From NCBI GenBank assembly GCA_964416315.1, contig CAYQDR010000055.1, positions 1-28,341 of the forward strand: DNA of 28,341 bases, given 5' to 3'. Shown piece by piece: positions 1 to 7,305 of this stretch (its first letter is position 1; the number at the start of each line of letters is the position of its first letter). Origin of the DNA: CAYQDR01 sp964416315 (GTDB lineage Bacteria > Methylomirabilota > Methylomirabilia > Rokubacteriales > DASRDR01). Under the pieces are notes generated by a model. It did no database searches and had not been told where the DNA came from. It worked only from the letters and a program-made list of their open reading frames with translations. Position numbers and translations under genes: made by a program.

Positions 1-485
1 GGAAGAGCCTCCGTGAGGAGTTCGAGGCGCTTGCCGGTCAGTTCGAGCTGCTGAAAGAACAGCCCCGTGATGTTTCCGGCAGGGCGCGCAAGCCCGGCCA
101 CATAACCGAGCGCAATGGGATCGTAATCGATCGCGACCATCACGATGGGAATGGTGCCCGCGACCTGCCTCACAGCCTTCAGTGTCGCTTCGGGTCCCGC
201 CGTGACGATGAGGTGGGGTTTGAGGCCGGCCAACTCGGTGGCGAGGTCGGGCATTCGCTCGGCCCGGCCCCCCGCGTCGCGGAAGTCGAAGCTGAAATTC
301 TGGCCGTCCACGTACCCCAGTTCGCGAAGTCTTTGTTCGAATGCCACCCACTGTGGCGCCGTTCGAGGGTTGGCCGCCGACAGAATGCCGACGCGGAAGG
401 TTCTCCCCGGCGGCTGCGTGTCGGCGGCAAGCGGTGGGAGGAGGATCCCAAGGGCAAGGGCCACGATCAACGCCGGCCTTCTCAT
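1..485 (-). CDS. ABC transporter substrate-binding protein (PF04392-like), N-terminal part, runs off the window
   Basis: I translated this frame by hand from an ATG at 485. The first 161 residues are present and the rest lies beyond base 1. The protein begins MRRPALIVALALGILLPP, a basic n-region plus hydrophobic core typical of a secretion signal, followed by FRVGILSAANPRTAPQW and later RELGYVDGQNF, AGLKPHLIV and LARPAGNITGL. These match the ABC_sub_bind family (TrpX-like periplasmic binding proteins, usually about 320-330 aa), which deliver small solutes to an ABC permease. An AGGTGA ribosome-binding site lies about 8 bases before the ATG. The substrate cannot be read from the sequence. No permease is visible on this side, so it may be an orphan receptor or head an operon beyond the edge. 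Family assignment is confident, ligand unknown. Confidence 0.85.
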   Translation of the reverse strand, partial: MRRPALIVALALGILLPPLAADTQPPGRTFRVGILSAANPRTAPQWVAFEQRLRELGYVDGQNFSFDFRDAGGRAERMPDLATELAGLKPHLIVTAGPEATLKAVRQVAGTIPIVMVAIDYDPIALGYVAGLARPAGNITGLFFQQLELTGKRLELLTEAL

Positions 486-608
486 GGATGGATCACCTGG
501 CCGCCCGGAGGAGGATCGTCGGCGGAATCGTCAGGCCGAGCGCCTCGGCGGTCTTCGCGGCTGGGCGCGGGAGGGCGAGTTGTACGCGCACGGCTGTACT
601 TCCCTCGC

Positions 609-636
609 ATTGTACCGCACCCGAGTCCCTGGACAG
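609..636 (-). promoter_or_regulatory. Possible sigma70-type promoter for the leftward binding-protein gene
   Basis: On the minus strand a TACAAT hexamer (609-614) lies 16 bases downstream of CTGTCC (631-636). The -10 is good and the -35 poor. It is about 120 bases upstream of the ATG at 485. Confidence 0.35.
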
Positions 637-666
637 CAGGCGGGGAAGGTCGCGCGGATTGACCAA

Positions 667-695
667 ACGCTCGTTCGGCTCGTTCGCGGCCCCGC
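667..695 (+). repeat. Dispersed repeat, copy 1
   Basis: The segment beginning ACGCTCGTTCGGCT and continuing into GTTCGCGGCCCCGC recurs at 5920-5948 with a single C/G difference in the middle. Both copies are intergenic and followed by similar GC-rich DNA (CCACGGC, GGTGCGCC, GCGGGCGG). It is probably a genome-wide intergenic repeat family; function unknown. Confidence 0.65.
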
Positions 696-1065
696 CGCTC
701 CACCACGGCCCCGCCAGCCGACCCGAGCCGGGGTGCGCCAGCGGGCGGGCGGCTGCTCCCCCGCCGCCCCGGGCCCGCGCCGCGCCCCTCGGGCTCCGGT
801 GTGGGGAGGGCGGAACCTTGAGGCCAGGCCGGCAAGGGACCCACAGGCAGATCGGGGCGGGGGCCCGTGGGGCGAGCCGGACCGGGAGACCGGCCGAGGG
901 GGGTGGCCCCGGCGGCGACCGGGGGCGGCTCGGGGGGAAGCCCAGGGGGGCCAGGAGCCGTCGGAGCGAGTGGGGCTCGGTGACGACGCCCACGACGCGG
1001 CGGTGACCGCCGCAGCGCGGACCCGGTCGGGACGTCGACCGCGAAGACCGCGAAGACCCAGCGCC

Positions 1066-1094
1066 TTGACCCCCCCGCGGGCCGGCGTTAGAAT
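1066..1094 (+). promoter_or_regulatory. Sigma70-type promoter of the first sugar-importer operon
   Basis: TTGACC (1066-1071) and TAGAAT (1089-1094) are separated by exactly 17 bases. This is the best promoter match upstream of the binding-protein gene and predicts a leader of about 185-190 bases. Confidence 0.6.
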
Positions 1095-1288
1095 CCTGCC
1101 TACCACCAGTCCGAACGGAGCGATGAGGGCCGTCGGGCCGAACGGCATCTCTGAGCGACCCGATCCAAGCCGGCGATACGGGTGCTTGCCGGGTCTTCCC
1201 ATGACGGGCCAACGTGACCGAAAAAAGATGGAGCGCCTACACACCCTACAGGGTCGACGGCTCGACCCGCGAAAGAGGAGGGACGACG

Positions 1289-2614
1289 ATGCAGCGGTAC
1301 AGTCGGCGTGAACTCCTGACGGCGTCGCTCGCTGCGGGCGCCGGAGTGGCGGCCGCGGGCCTCGCGGGACGCCTGATTTCCCCGGCCAGCGCGGCGGTCA
1401 GCCTGAACTTCAAGGGATGGGACTACGAGCCCGACTTGGTGCGGGAGAACATCAACTTCTTCGAGAGGCAGTACCCCGACATCAAGGTCAACTACGAGGC
1501 GGTTGGAGGCAACTACAACGACAAGCTGGCGGCGCTCTTCGTGGCCAAGAGCCCCCTCGACTGCCTGTACGTGCGCGACACCTACTTCGCGGCCTGGGTG
1601 GAGGCGGGATGGTTGCGCGACCTGGAGGGCCTGCCGGGGGTCGACGGCTACAAGAAGCGGATCTATCCGGGCAACCTCGACGGGATGACGTACAACGGCA
1701 AGCTCTACGGCCTGCCCTACTACACGGACTTCCACGTCTGGACGTACCGGGAGGACCTCCTCAAGAAGGCGGGCTTCAAGGACGGCGGGACCACGCTCCA
1801 GGACGTGCACGACCGTGCCATGGCGATCAAGAAGAAGGGGATCATGAAGTACCCCGTGGCCCAGGGCTTCAAGTTCGCCCCGTGGGGCAACTGGGAGTGG
1901 TGGTCCATCTGCTACGCGAGCAACGCCAACCTCTTCGACAAGAGCGGCAACCCGCTCGTGCACGAGGATCCCCGCTTCGCCAAGATCCTCCAGTGGTTCG
2001 TGGACGGGATCCACAAGCATGAGTACATCGACCCCAAGGTCCTCGAGCTGGACACCAACAACGTGCGGGACGCGCAGGCGGCGGGCGCGTACGTCTATGG
2101 CACGATGCCCAAGTACGACGTCGAGCGCGTGAACAACCCCAAGTTCTCCAAGGTGCCGGGCACGATCAAGATGATGGCCTATCCTTCGCTCGAGCCCGGC
2201 CAGGCGGGGACGGTCTCCTGGACGCGACTGTACAGCCTGACCGCCCACGTCAAGGCCGACCGCGTCGACCCCGCGTGGAAGTTGATCCAGTACCTGGGCG
2301 GACTGGACAAGAACGGCACGCTCTACACCGCGAAGCGCTGGTACCTGTTGAGGGGGCTCGGCTTCGCCTACCCGGAGTTGTGGGAGGACAAGGAGATCGT
2401 CGAGTCGACCTCGAAGTGGGCCGATCTGAACGTCATCAAGAAGATTGGCAACACGGCCCGACCGATCGAGATCATCAAGACGCCGTGGTACTACGACTTC
2501 GAGCGTAACATGATGCCGATCGTGCAGGGGGCGATCACGGGGAAGACGTCCGTCAGCGAGACGCTCAAGGGGCTCGCCGAGCACGCCAAGAAGGTCAAGA
2601 AGGAGTGGGGCTAG
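1289..2614 (+). CDS. Extracellular sugar-binding protein of a CUT1-type ABC importer, Tat-exported
   Basis: This 441-aa protein captures a solute outside the membrane for the permeases encoded next. The start at 1289 is chosen because a strong GAAAGAGGAGG site sits just upstream; an in-frame ATG at 1214 has no such site. The N-terminus reads YSRRELLTASLAAGAG and ends in an ASA-like cleavage site, a twin-arginine (Tat) signal. The mature part has the family-1 binding-protein look: LNFKGWDYEPDL, NFFERQYPDIKV, YNGKLYGLPYYTD, WKLIQYLGG. It is a paralogue of the binding protein at 17367-18662 (shared FxGW start, AWKL..LGG and PWY..MPIV-type C-terminus). Substrate unknown; sugars, polyols or glycosides are usual for the family. 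It leads an operon with two permeases and no ATPase. Confidence 0.88.
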   Translation: MQRYSRRELLTASLAAGAGVAAAGLAGRLISPASAAVSLNFKGWDYEPDLVRENINFFERQYPDIKVNYEAVGGNYNDKLAALFVAKSPLDCLYVRDTYFAAWVEAGWLRDLEGLPGVDGYKKRIYPGNLDGMTYNGKLYGLPYYTDFHVWTYREDLLKKAGFKDGGTTLQDVHDRAMAIKKKGIMKYPVAQGFKFAPWGNWEWWSICYASNANLFDKSGNPLVHEDPRFAKILQWFVDGIHKHEYIDPKVLELDTNNVRDAQAAGAYVYGTMPKYDVERVNNPKFSKVPGTIKMMAYPSLEPGQAGTVSWTRLYSLTAHVKADRVDPAWKLIQYLGGLDKNGTLYTAKRWYLLRGLGFAYPELWEDKEIVESTSKWADLNVIKKIGNTARPIEIIKTPWYYDFERNMMPIVQGAITGKTSVSETLKGLAEHAKKVKKEWG

Positions 2615-2652
2615 GCGCGCAGCGACCCGGCCTGAGCGCCTAGGAGGCCGCG

Positions 2653-3699
2653 GTGCGTGCCTCGTGGTCTGACGGGGGCCCGCACGCTGGGCGGCGGCAC
2701 GCGGAGCGCCCTTCGGGTCCCGCGGGGGAGCCCGAAGGGCTTGCCGCGCCCGCGACGCGCAGCCGGGCGACGCGCGTTTTCCTGCCGGTGGCGTGGGAGG
2801 AGCTGAAGCGCCGCTGGGAGCGCGACGACCGGATCTTCGCCTACCTGCTCAACATCCCGTCCACGGTCATCATCCTGGCGCTCGTCGCCTATCCCGTCGG
2901 CTACTCGTTCGTGCTGAGCCTGTACCGCTACAACCTCAAGCGGCCGCGGCAGGTCCGGTTCAACTGGTTCAACAACTACTGGGACATCCTGACGGATCCC
3001 TTCTTCTGGACCGTGATGCAGGTCACGGTCTACTTCGTCTTCGTCTCCATCGCTCTGATCCTGGTGGTCGGGATGACGCTGGCCCTGCTGCTCAACGAGC
3101 CCTTCCGGGGCCGGGCGCTCCTGCGCAGCATGCTCTTGATTCCCTGGGCGATGCCGCCGGTGGTCAACGGGCTCATGTGGCAGGGGATCCTGAACGGCAC
3201 GTACGGGGTCTTCAACGGCGTGCTCTTTCGCCTGGGGCTCATCGACGAGTACGTGGGGTGGCTCACGCACCCCCTCATCGCCCTGAACATGACGGCGCTC
3301 GCCCACGTCTGGAACAACGTGCCGTTCGCCGGCATCATCCTGCTCGCCAGCCTGCAGGCCATACCGGACGAACAGTACCAGGCGGCCCGCGTGGACGGGG
3401 CCGGGCCGGTCCAGCGCTTCTGGCACGTCACGCTGCCCTGGCTCCTGCACCCGGTGCTGATCATCCTGATCTACCAGACCATGCTGGCGTTCCGGGTCTT
3501 CGACTTGATCTACACGCTCACGGGCGGGGGGCCGGCCCACGGGACCCACGTGCTCGCCTGGCAGACGTACATGACGGCGTTCGGCTCGTACGACTTCGGC
3601 CACGGCAACGCGTACTCGTACATCATCACCATCGTCACCATGACCCTCGCGGTCATCTACATCCGCCTGCTCTACCGGCGCGGCGAGATCTACGCGTGA
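2653..3699 (+). CDS. CUT1 ABC transporter permease, MalF/UgpA-like
   Basis: This 348-aa inner-membrane permease is the first of the pair. The GTG start at 2653 is supported by a perfect TAGGAGG six bases upstream. Hydrophobic segments begin near residue 68 (TVIILALVAYPVGYSFVL) and five or six follow. The cytoplasmic EAA loop that contacts the ATPase is at about 242-262 (QAARVDGAG then LP). The first 45 or so residues are a hydrophilic extension rich in Gly, Pro and Arg, longer than usual, and the DNA behind it contains a 10-bp inverted repeat (2708-2740). A GTG at 2788 could be an internal start but lacks a ribosome-binding site. The gene overlaps or abuts the next permease, so the two are probably translationally coupled. 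Confidence 0.9.
   Translation: MRASWSDGGPHAGRRHAERPSGPAGEPEGLAAPATRSRATRVFLPVAWEELKRRWERDDRIFAYLLNIPSTVIILALVAYPVGYSFVLSLYRYNLKRPRQVRFNWFNNYWDILTDPFFWTVMQVTVYFVFVSIALILVVGMTLALLLNEPFRGRALLRSMLLIPWAMPPVVNGLMWQGILNGTYGVFNGVLFRLGLIDEYVGWLTHPLIALNMTALAHVWNNVPFAGIILLASLQAIPDEQYQAARVDGAGPVQRFWHVTLPWLLHPVLIILIYQTMLAFRVFDLIYTLTGGGPAHGTHVLAWQTYMTAFGSYDFGHGNAYSYIITIVTMTLAVIYIRLLYRRGEIYA
2708..2740 (+). repeat. Strong hairpin near the binding-protein/permease junction
   Basis: GCCCTTCGGG (2708-2717) and CCCGAAGGGC (2731-2740) form a perfect 10-bp stem with a 13-base loop, about 95 bases after the binding-protein stop. It lies within the codons for the permease's N-terminal extension. It may limit transcription or decay past the binding-protein message. 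There is no T run. Confidence 0.6.
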
Positions 3700-4613
3700 G
3701 CCGCGAGGCAATGATGGCCGCCGGGTTCGCCACGCGCTTCCGCCTCAGGCGCCGACTCGGCACGGTGGCGCTGTACCTGGGAGCGCTGGCGGCCGCATTC
3801 TACCTGGGCGCCCCGTTCTACTGGCTGGTCGCCTCCAGCTTCATGTACGACGCCGAGGCCGTGTCGATTCCGGTCCACCTGACCCCGCAGGACCCGACGC
3901 TGGAGCACTGGGAAGACTACCTCTTTCCGAAGCCTCACAGCGAAACCGCGAACATCGGGGCCGCGACGGCGCGGGTCTACCGGCGGGGCATCTTCAACAG
4001 CCTGGTCATCGCCTCCGCGGTCACGCTGGCCAACCTGGTCCTGGGCACCCTGGCCGCCTACTCGCTGGCGCGGCTCCGGTTCTTCGGCACCTCGGTCCTC
4101 CTGCTCTTCTACCTGGGCTCCCGCAGCGTGCCGGCGGTGGCCATCATGATCCCCATGTTCATCCTCGTTCAGCAGTTCGGGCTGATCGACACGCATTTCG
4201 TGGTGATTCTCGCCCACACCACCTTCACGCTCCCCTTCACCGTCTGGATCCTGCGGGGCTACTTCCAGACCATCCCGAGAGACCTGGAGGAGGCGGCCCG
4301 GGTGGACGGCTGCGGCCGGATCCAGGCCCTGCTCAGAGTGTTCCTGCCGGTGGCCGTGCCGGGGCTGGTGGCGGCGGGGATCTTCTCGTTCATGCTGTCG
4401 TGGATCGAGTTCCTGTTCGCGCTGCTCTTCACGGCGACCGAGAAGTCCAAGACGGTGACGGTGATGGCCTCGGCCTTCACGTCGGACGTCGACGTTTCCT
4501 GGACGGTCATCGCCACGGGCGGAGTGCTGGCCATCCTGCCACCGCTCCTCCTGGCGCTGATCTTCCAGAGGTACATCATCGCAGGGCTGGTCGGCGGTGC
4601 CTTGAAGGGCTGA
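3696..4613 (+). CDS. CUT1 ABC transporter permease, MalG/UgpE-like
   Basis: This is the second inner-membrane permease of the importer, about 300 aa. Two starts are possible: a GTG at 3696 that overlaps the previous stop (GTGA), or ATG at 3711 with a weak GCGAGG site. The difference is five residues. The first membrane helix is at about residues 18-42 (counting from 3711) and five more follow. The EAA loop is EEAARVDGCGRIQALLRVFLP at about 193-213, and the C-terminus FQRYIIAGLVGGALKG is the family's usual ending. With the preceding permease it should form a heterodimeric channel. No MsmK/UgpC-type ATPase follows; the next gene is an isochorismatase-like hydrolase 94 bases on. Confidence 0.9.
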   Translation: MSREAMMAAGFATRFRLRRRLGTVALYLGALAAAFYLGAPFYWLVASSFMYDAEAVSIPVHLTPQDPTLEHWEDYLFPKPHSETANIGAATARVYRRGIFNSLVIASAVTLANLVLGTLAAYSLARLRFFGTSVLLLFYLGSRSVPAVAIMIPMFILVQQFGLIDTHFVVILAHTTFTLPFTVWILRGYFQTIPRDLEEAARVDGCGRIQALLRVFLPVAVPGLVAAGIFSFMLSWIEFLFALLFTATEKSKTVTVMASAFTSDVDVSWTVIATGGVLAILPPLLLALIFQRYIIAGLVGGALKG

Positions 4614-4707
4614 CGGTGGCTGGCCCCTCCTGCGCGGGATCAGCGCGTGCGTGGGCGGGATGTGACGGACGCCGGGGAGGGACCGGAACGGGGAGAGGAG
4701 GCAAGGG

Positions 4708-5382
4708 GTGGCGCTGAGGGAGCGGGACCGGATTTACGGGGACGCGGGATTTGGCGGGGCGTACGGCCTGGGCGGCAGCCCGATCATCATCATCATCGAC
4801 TTCCAATACTCCCACACGGACGCGCGCTCGCCCATCGGGAGCGAGAATCTCACACCGGCGATCGAGGCGACCAAGCGGCTACTCGAGGTGGCGCGCCGCA
4901 AGGGTGTCGCCGTGGTGTACGTCAACACGATGTACCGGTCGGACGGCCGGGACTGCGGCCTGGCGGGCCTGAAGAACCGGACCGCCTTCGAGTACCAGAT
5001 CGAGGGCACGCGGTGGGTGGAGACCGACGATCGGATCAAGCCCGATGCTGACGACATCCGGATCGTGAAGAAGACGGCTGACAGCTTCTTCATGACGCCG
5101 CTCGACTACATCCTGCGGAACATGGGCGTGGACACGGTGATCGTGACCGGCTGCTCGACCAGCGGATGCGTGCGTGCGACTGTCGCCTCGGGCGCCGACC
5201 TGGGCTACCGGATGATCATCCCGGAGGAGTGCGTGTCCGAGCGAAGCCTGGAGGCGCACCGCGACAATCTGTTCGATCTGAACGCGCGGTACGCCGACGT
5301 CGCCGTGCTCAGCCAGGTGATCGAGGCGATCGAGCACCTTACGCCGCCGAATTACTACGTGGGCCGCACGCCGCGCGGCTAA
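4708..5382 (+). CDS. Isochorismatase-family cysteine hydrolase
   Basis: A 224-aa cytoplasmic hydrolase starting at GTG 4708, preceded by GGAGAGGAGG six bases away. The catalytic triad is visible: Asp31 in IIIIIDFQ, Lys at about 121-122 (IVKKTADSFF) and Cys154 in TGCSTSGCVRATV, which is the cysteine-hydrolase signature including the cis-peptide region before the cysteine. N-carbamoylsarcosine amidohydrolase, nicotinamidase and ureidoacrylate amidohydrolase belong to this family. The C-terminal IPEECVSERS resembles N-carbamoylsarcosine amidase-like members. The reaction is probably hydrolysis of an amide or carbamoyl compound; the exact substrate is not readable. It may share the importer's transcript, since no terminator is seen in the 94-base gap. 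Family confident, substrate open. Confidence 0.87.
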   Translation: MALRERDRIYGDAGFGGAYGLGGSPIIIIIDFQYSHTDARSPIGSENLTPAIEATKRLLEVARRKGVAVVYVNTMYRSDGRDCGLAGLKNRTAFEYQIEGTRWVETDDRIKPDADDIRIVKKTADSFFMTPLDYILRNMGVDTVIVTGCSTSGCVRATVASGADLGYRMIIPEECVSERSLEAHRDNLFDLNARYADVAVLSQVIEAIEHLTPPNYYVGRTPRG

Positions 5383-5406
5383 GTGGCCTGGCCAGGCAAG
5401 CCGCGC
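5373..5406 (+). terminator. Nested hairpin over the end of the hydrolase gene
   Basis: GCGCGGCT (5373-5380) pairs with AGCCGCGC (5399-5406), and the loop contains the perfect palindrome GCCTGGCCAGGC (5386-5397). The stem overlaps the TAA stop. No T tract follows, so it is either a weak or Rho-assisted terminator or a transcript-end stabiliser. Confidence 0.4.
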
Positions 5407-5486
5407 CTCGAGGGTGGCTCCGCGCCCGGAGGAAGGCCGTTGGCGGCCGCGCTGGCCGCGTGGGAGAATGGATCCGGGCACCGGCC

Positions 5487-5843
5487 ATGGGACAGTTCAA
5501 GGTGACGGTAACTCTCCACCCGCGCGACGGGGGGGTGCCCCGCCCACTCGAGGCGCTGGTGGACACCGGCGCCGGCTACTCGGTGGTGCCCCGGCCGGTC
5601 CTCGAGGCCCTGGGATGTCGCACCCTCCGAAGCCAGCGCGTCGTGTTGGCCGACGGGCGGGTCGAAGAGTGGCCGCTGAGCCAGGTCGATGTCGAGTGTG
5701 AAGGGCGCCGCGCCACGACCCCCGTCCTGATGGGGCCCTCCGGCGCCCCGACCCTCCTCGGGGCGACGACCCTTGAAGTGCTCGGCCTCGGGATCGACCC
5801 GCTGAACCGCCGCCTGATCCCCGTCGACGTCTACCTGGCCTGA
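5487..5843 (+). CDS. Small retropepsin-like aspartyl protease (clan AA)
   Basis: A 118-aa protein with the single-domain aspartyl protease layout. ALVDTGAGYSVVP at about residues 23-35 holds the catalytic DTG (Asp26). A flap-like central region follows (VLADGRVEEWPLSQVDV), and LLGATTLEVLGLGIDP at about 91-106 is the hydrophobic-hydrophobic-Gly element that closes the active site. Such bacterial proteins act as homodimers; their substrates are mostly unknown. The ATG at 5487 is chosen since homology begins there; an in-frame GTG at 5460 would add nine residues, and neither has a strong ribosome-binding site. The final IDPLNRRLIPVDVYLA resembles the family's C-terminus, so the gene looks complete. 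Confidence 0.8.
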   Translation: MGQFKVTVTLHPRDGGVPRPLEALVDTGAGYSVVPRPVLEALGCRTLRSQRVVLADGRVEEWPLSQVDVECEGRRATTPVLMGPSGAPTLLGATTLEVLGLGIDPLNRRLIPVDVYLA

Positions 5844-5919
5844 GGGATGCGCTTCAGCCCGTCGGCAACGGGCAGGAGATGCGCTGGGCCTACTTCAAGT
5901 GAGCGCCTGCGAACTCCAG

Positions 5920-5948
5920 ACGCTCGTTCGGCTGGTTCGCGGCCCCGC
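5920..5948 (+). repeat. Dispersed repeat, copy 2
   Basis: Matches 667-695 over 29 bases with one substitution. It lies in the gap between the aspartyl protease gene and the lower-GC nuclease island. Confidence 0.65.
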
Positions 5949-6089
5949 GCTTGTCCGCCACGGCTCCGCGCGGGATGGCCGAGCCGAGGCGCGGTGCGCC
6001 GCGGGCGGGCCGCGGTTCCGTTGCCGGCACGCCGGTCATGGTGGCGGAGCCCGGCGATCGAACTCCGAGTGTTCCTCCCCATTGCCACC

Positions 6090-6120
6090 GACGGCCGGCC
6101 GGACTCCGCCCCGGGGACGG
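6090..6120 (+). repeat. Second dispersed repeat family, copy 1
   Basis: GACGGCCGGCCGGACTCC followed by GCCCCGGGGACGG. A related copy with a few inserted bases is at 17329-17366, between a binding-protein gene and its permease. It can form GC-rich secondary structure. Confidence 0.5.
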
Positions 6121-6282
6121 GCGCCGGGATAGGCCGCCCGCCCCACGCAGCAGACGCGTCAGCCCTGAGCCGGTGTGGAGGGCAAGAATGAGGGGAGATC
6201 TGCGGAGTTCGGGACGCACCGTGCGACGATCGAATGCGGGTGATAGCCTGCCCAGGCCTGCAGGGTCTGCGGTAGCCGTCAT

Positions 6283-7224
6283 ATGCCAATGAACCACCCA
6301 GCCCTCGGACAACTGAAGATTCTGGATCCACGGGAAGTCTGGAGGAACGAGGAGAAGGACTTTACTCCCTGGATCGCAGCGAACATTGACAGCCTCTGCG
6401 AAGTCATAGGTATCCCTTTCACGGTGGACCAAACGGAGAAGCGGATCGGTGCTTACGAGCTGGATATCTTCGGGCGTGTTGAAGGGACGGAGGCACCGGT
6501 CATCGTCGAAAACCAGTTGGGCGCGACTGACCACAAGCATCTCGGTCAGCTCATCACCTACGCTTCCGGACTGGATGCGGCACTCATCATATGGGTTGCC
6601 GCGGAGGTGACCGATGAGCACCGAGCCGCCGTCGACTGGCTGAACAAGAGCACTAGCGACGCAGTCTCGTTCTTCCTAGTGAGACCCGAGATTCTTCGGA
6701 TCGACGACTGGAAGCCAGCCGTGAAGTTCGTTGTCGAGGCGGCCCCGAGCACGTTCAAGAGAGTCTTGCGCGAGGCTGTTGAGGGAGAAGAAGGGCCCAG
6801 ACATGAATTCCGACGCAGGTTTTGGGCCGCGTTGCTCGCCTTTCTGGTTTCGAAGGGGCATGGCTGGGCAAGCGGGAGGCAGACCACCAAGGACTCCTGG
6901 ATATCGTCCCCCGTCGGCAAGTCTGGGGTCGGCGCAAACGTCTCGATGGCTTTGGGCTCTCGCATGCGAGTCGAGATCTACTGCGGCAACGATCGAGAGA
7001 AGGCACTGTTCAACATCCTGCATTCGCACAAGAGCGGCATCGAGGCGTTGTTCCCAGACGAAACCGTCAGCTGGGAGCCACTGGAAGACGCATACGCAAG
7101 CCGGGTTGCTGTCTACCGGCCTCCAAAGAGACGGTATCGGACGACACGGAGCAGCGACGCGAGCTCTTCGTGTGGATCGAGAAGAATCTTTCCCGGTTTC
7201 GGGAGGTGGCAAGGAGGTATCTGA
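6283..7224 (+). CDS. PD-(D/E)XK nuclease-like protein with DUF4268-type C-terminus, frameshifted near the end
   Basis: The protein starts PALGQLKILDPREVWRNEEK, then EKDFTPWIAANIDSL, the usual opening of DUF4268-type nuclease-like proteins. The nuclease-like core is visible: YELDIFG (Asp61), VIVENQLG (Glu76, Gln78) and TDHKHLGQLITYASGLDA (85-98). A DUF4268-like region follows (FRRRFWAALLAFL). Near 7117-7122 the reading frame changes: this frame ends in a Ser/Arg-rich tail, while the expected C-terminus (ELFVWIEKNLSRFREVARR) continues in the next frame to a stop at 7227-7229. One base appears to be missing, so this is either a real inactivating mutation or a sequence error. ATG at 6283 or 6289 could be used. 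Base composition is visibly less GC-rich than the neighbours, and an attC-like site follows at once, suggesting an integron cassette origin. Nuclease activity is inferred only. Confidence 0.75.
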   Translation: MPMNHPALGQLKILDPREVWRNEEKDFTPWIAANIDSLCEVIGIPFTVDQTEKRIGAYELDIFGRVEGTEAPVIVENQLGATDHKHLGQLITYASGLDAALIIWVAAEVTDEHRAAVDWLNKSTSDAVSFFLVRPEILRIDDWKPAVKFVVEAAPSTFKRVLREAVEGEEGPRHEFRRRFWAALLAFLVSKGHGWASGRQTTKDSWISSPVGKSGVGANVSMALGSRMRVEIYCGNDREKALFNILHSHKSGIEALFPDETVSWEPLEDAYASRVAVYRPPKRRYRTTRSSDASSSCGSRRIFPGFGRWQGGI

Positions 7225-7229
7225 GTTGA
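7119..7229 (+). pseudogene. Out-of-frame C-terminus of the DUF4268-type gene
   Basis: Read from 7119, the frame gives ASKETVSDDTEQRRELF and then VWIEKNLSRFREVARRYLS to a TGA at 7227-7229. This is the natural C-terminus of the preceding protein in the wrong frame. It shows that the frameshift lies within a few bases of 7119, in the run CCGGCCTCC. Confidence 0.7.
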
Positions 7230-7230
7230 C

Positions 7231-7302
7231 GGCCAACCTTTCGGTGCAGCGGACCGGGTGCTCGCGCCGCTTGCATCCGGCCGCTGACCGCGGGCATTAG
7301 GC
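7231..7302 (+). other. attC: Integron attC-like recombination site (probably inactive)
   Basis: The element has the attC layout. An R''-like box GGCCAAC (7231-7237) is followed after eight bases by an extrahelical G (7246), then six paired bases CAGCGG, then an extrahelical A (7253). The arms 7242-7261 and 7273-7290 pair throughout except for those two bases and one mismatch. Nine bases after CCGCTG (7281-7286 region) comes an R'-like box ATTAGGC (7296-7302). These spacings (8, 6 and 9) are the same as I recall for classical attC sites such as that of aadA. The R' box has A where the recombining GTT normally has G, which should impair recombination by the integron integrase. The upstream stop codon ends two bases before it and the next ATG starts three bases after, as in a cassette junction. 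Confidence 0.72.
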
Positions 7303-7305
7303 TTC

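Larger units (their letters stand above)
486..1288. other. Intergenic region between divergent transporter genes
   Basis: About 800 bases of very GC-rich DNA. All long frames here look like composition artefacts: they are rich in Arg, Gly and Pro, have no domain signature, and occur on both strands at once. What can be supported is a dispersed repeat copy (667-695), a leftward promoter near 609-636, a rightward promoter at 1066-1094, a short direct repeat CGCGAAGAC (twice in about 1040-1058) and a leader of roughly 190 bases before the ATG at 1289. No RNA gene or known riboswitch was recognised. Confidence 0.5.
5844..6282. other. Intergenic, repeat-bearing region
   Basis: About 440 bases without a convincing gene. 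It contains the second copy of the ACGCTCGTTCGGCT repeat (5920-5948) and a second repeat unit (6090-6120) that recurs at 17329-17366. A plus-strand frame just after the protease ends in RWAYFK at 5900 and could be a decayed gene end, but it is too short to assign. A string near 6040-6066 looks superficially like a reversed tRNA end; it does not fold as one. Confidence 0.45.

Noticed and set aside
145..1311. Large overlapping frames on both strands in the first kilobase
   Set aside because: Arg/Pro/Gly-rich, unrelated to any family; they overlap the binding-protein genes and the repeat region.
6040..6066. tRNA-like end on the minus strand (GTTCGATC followed by GCTCCGCCACCA)
   Set aside because: The five-base stem needed around the T-loop does not pair, and no anticodon or D arm lies at the right distance. 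It is part of a repeat-rich intergenic stretch.
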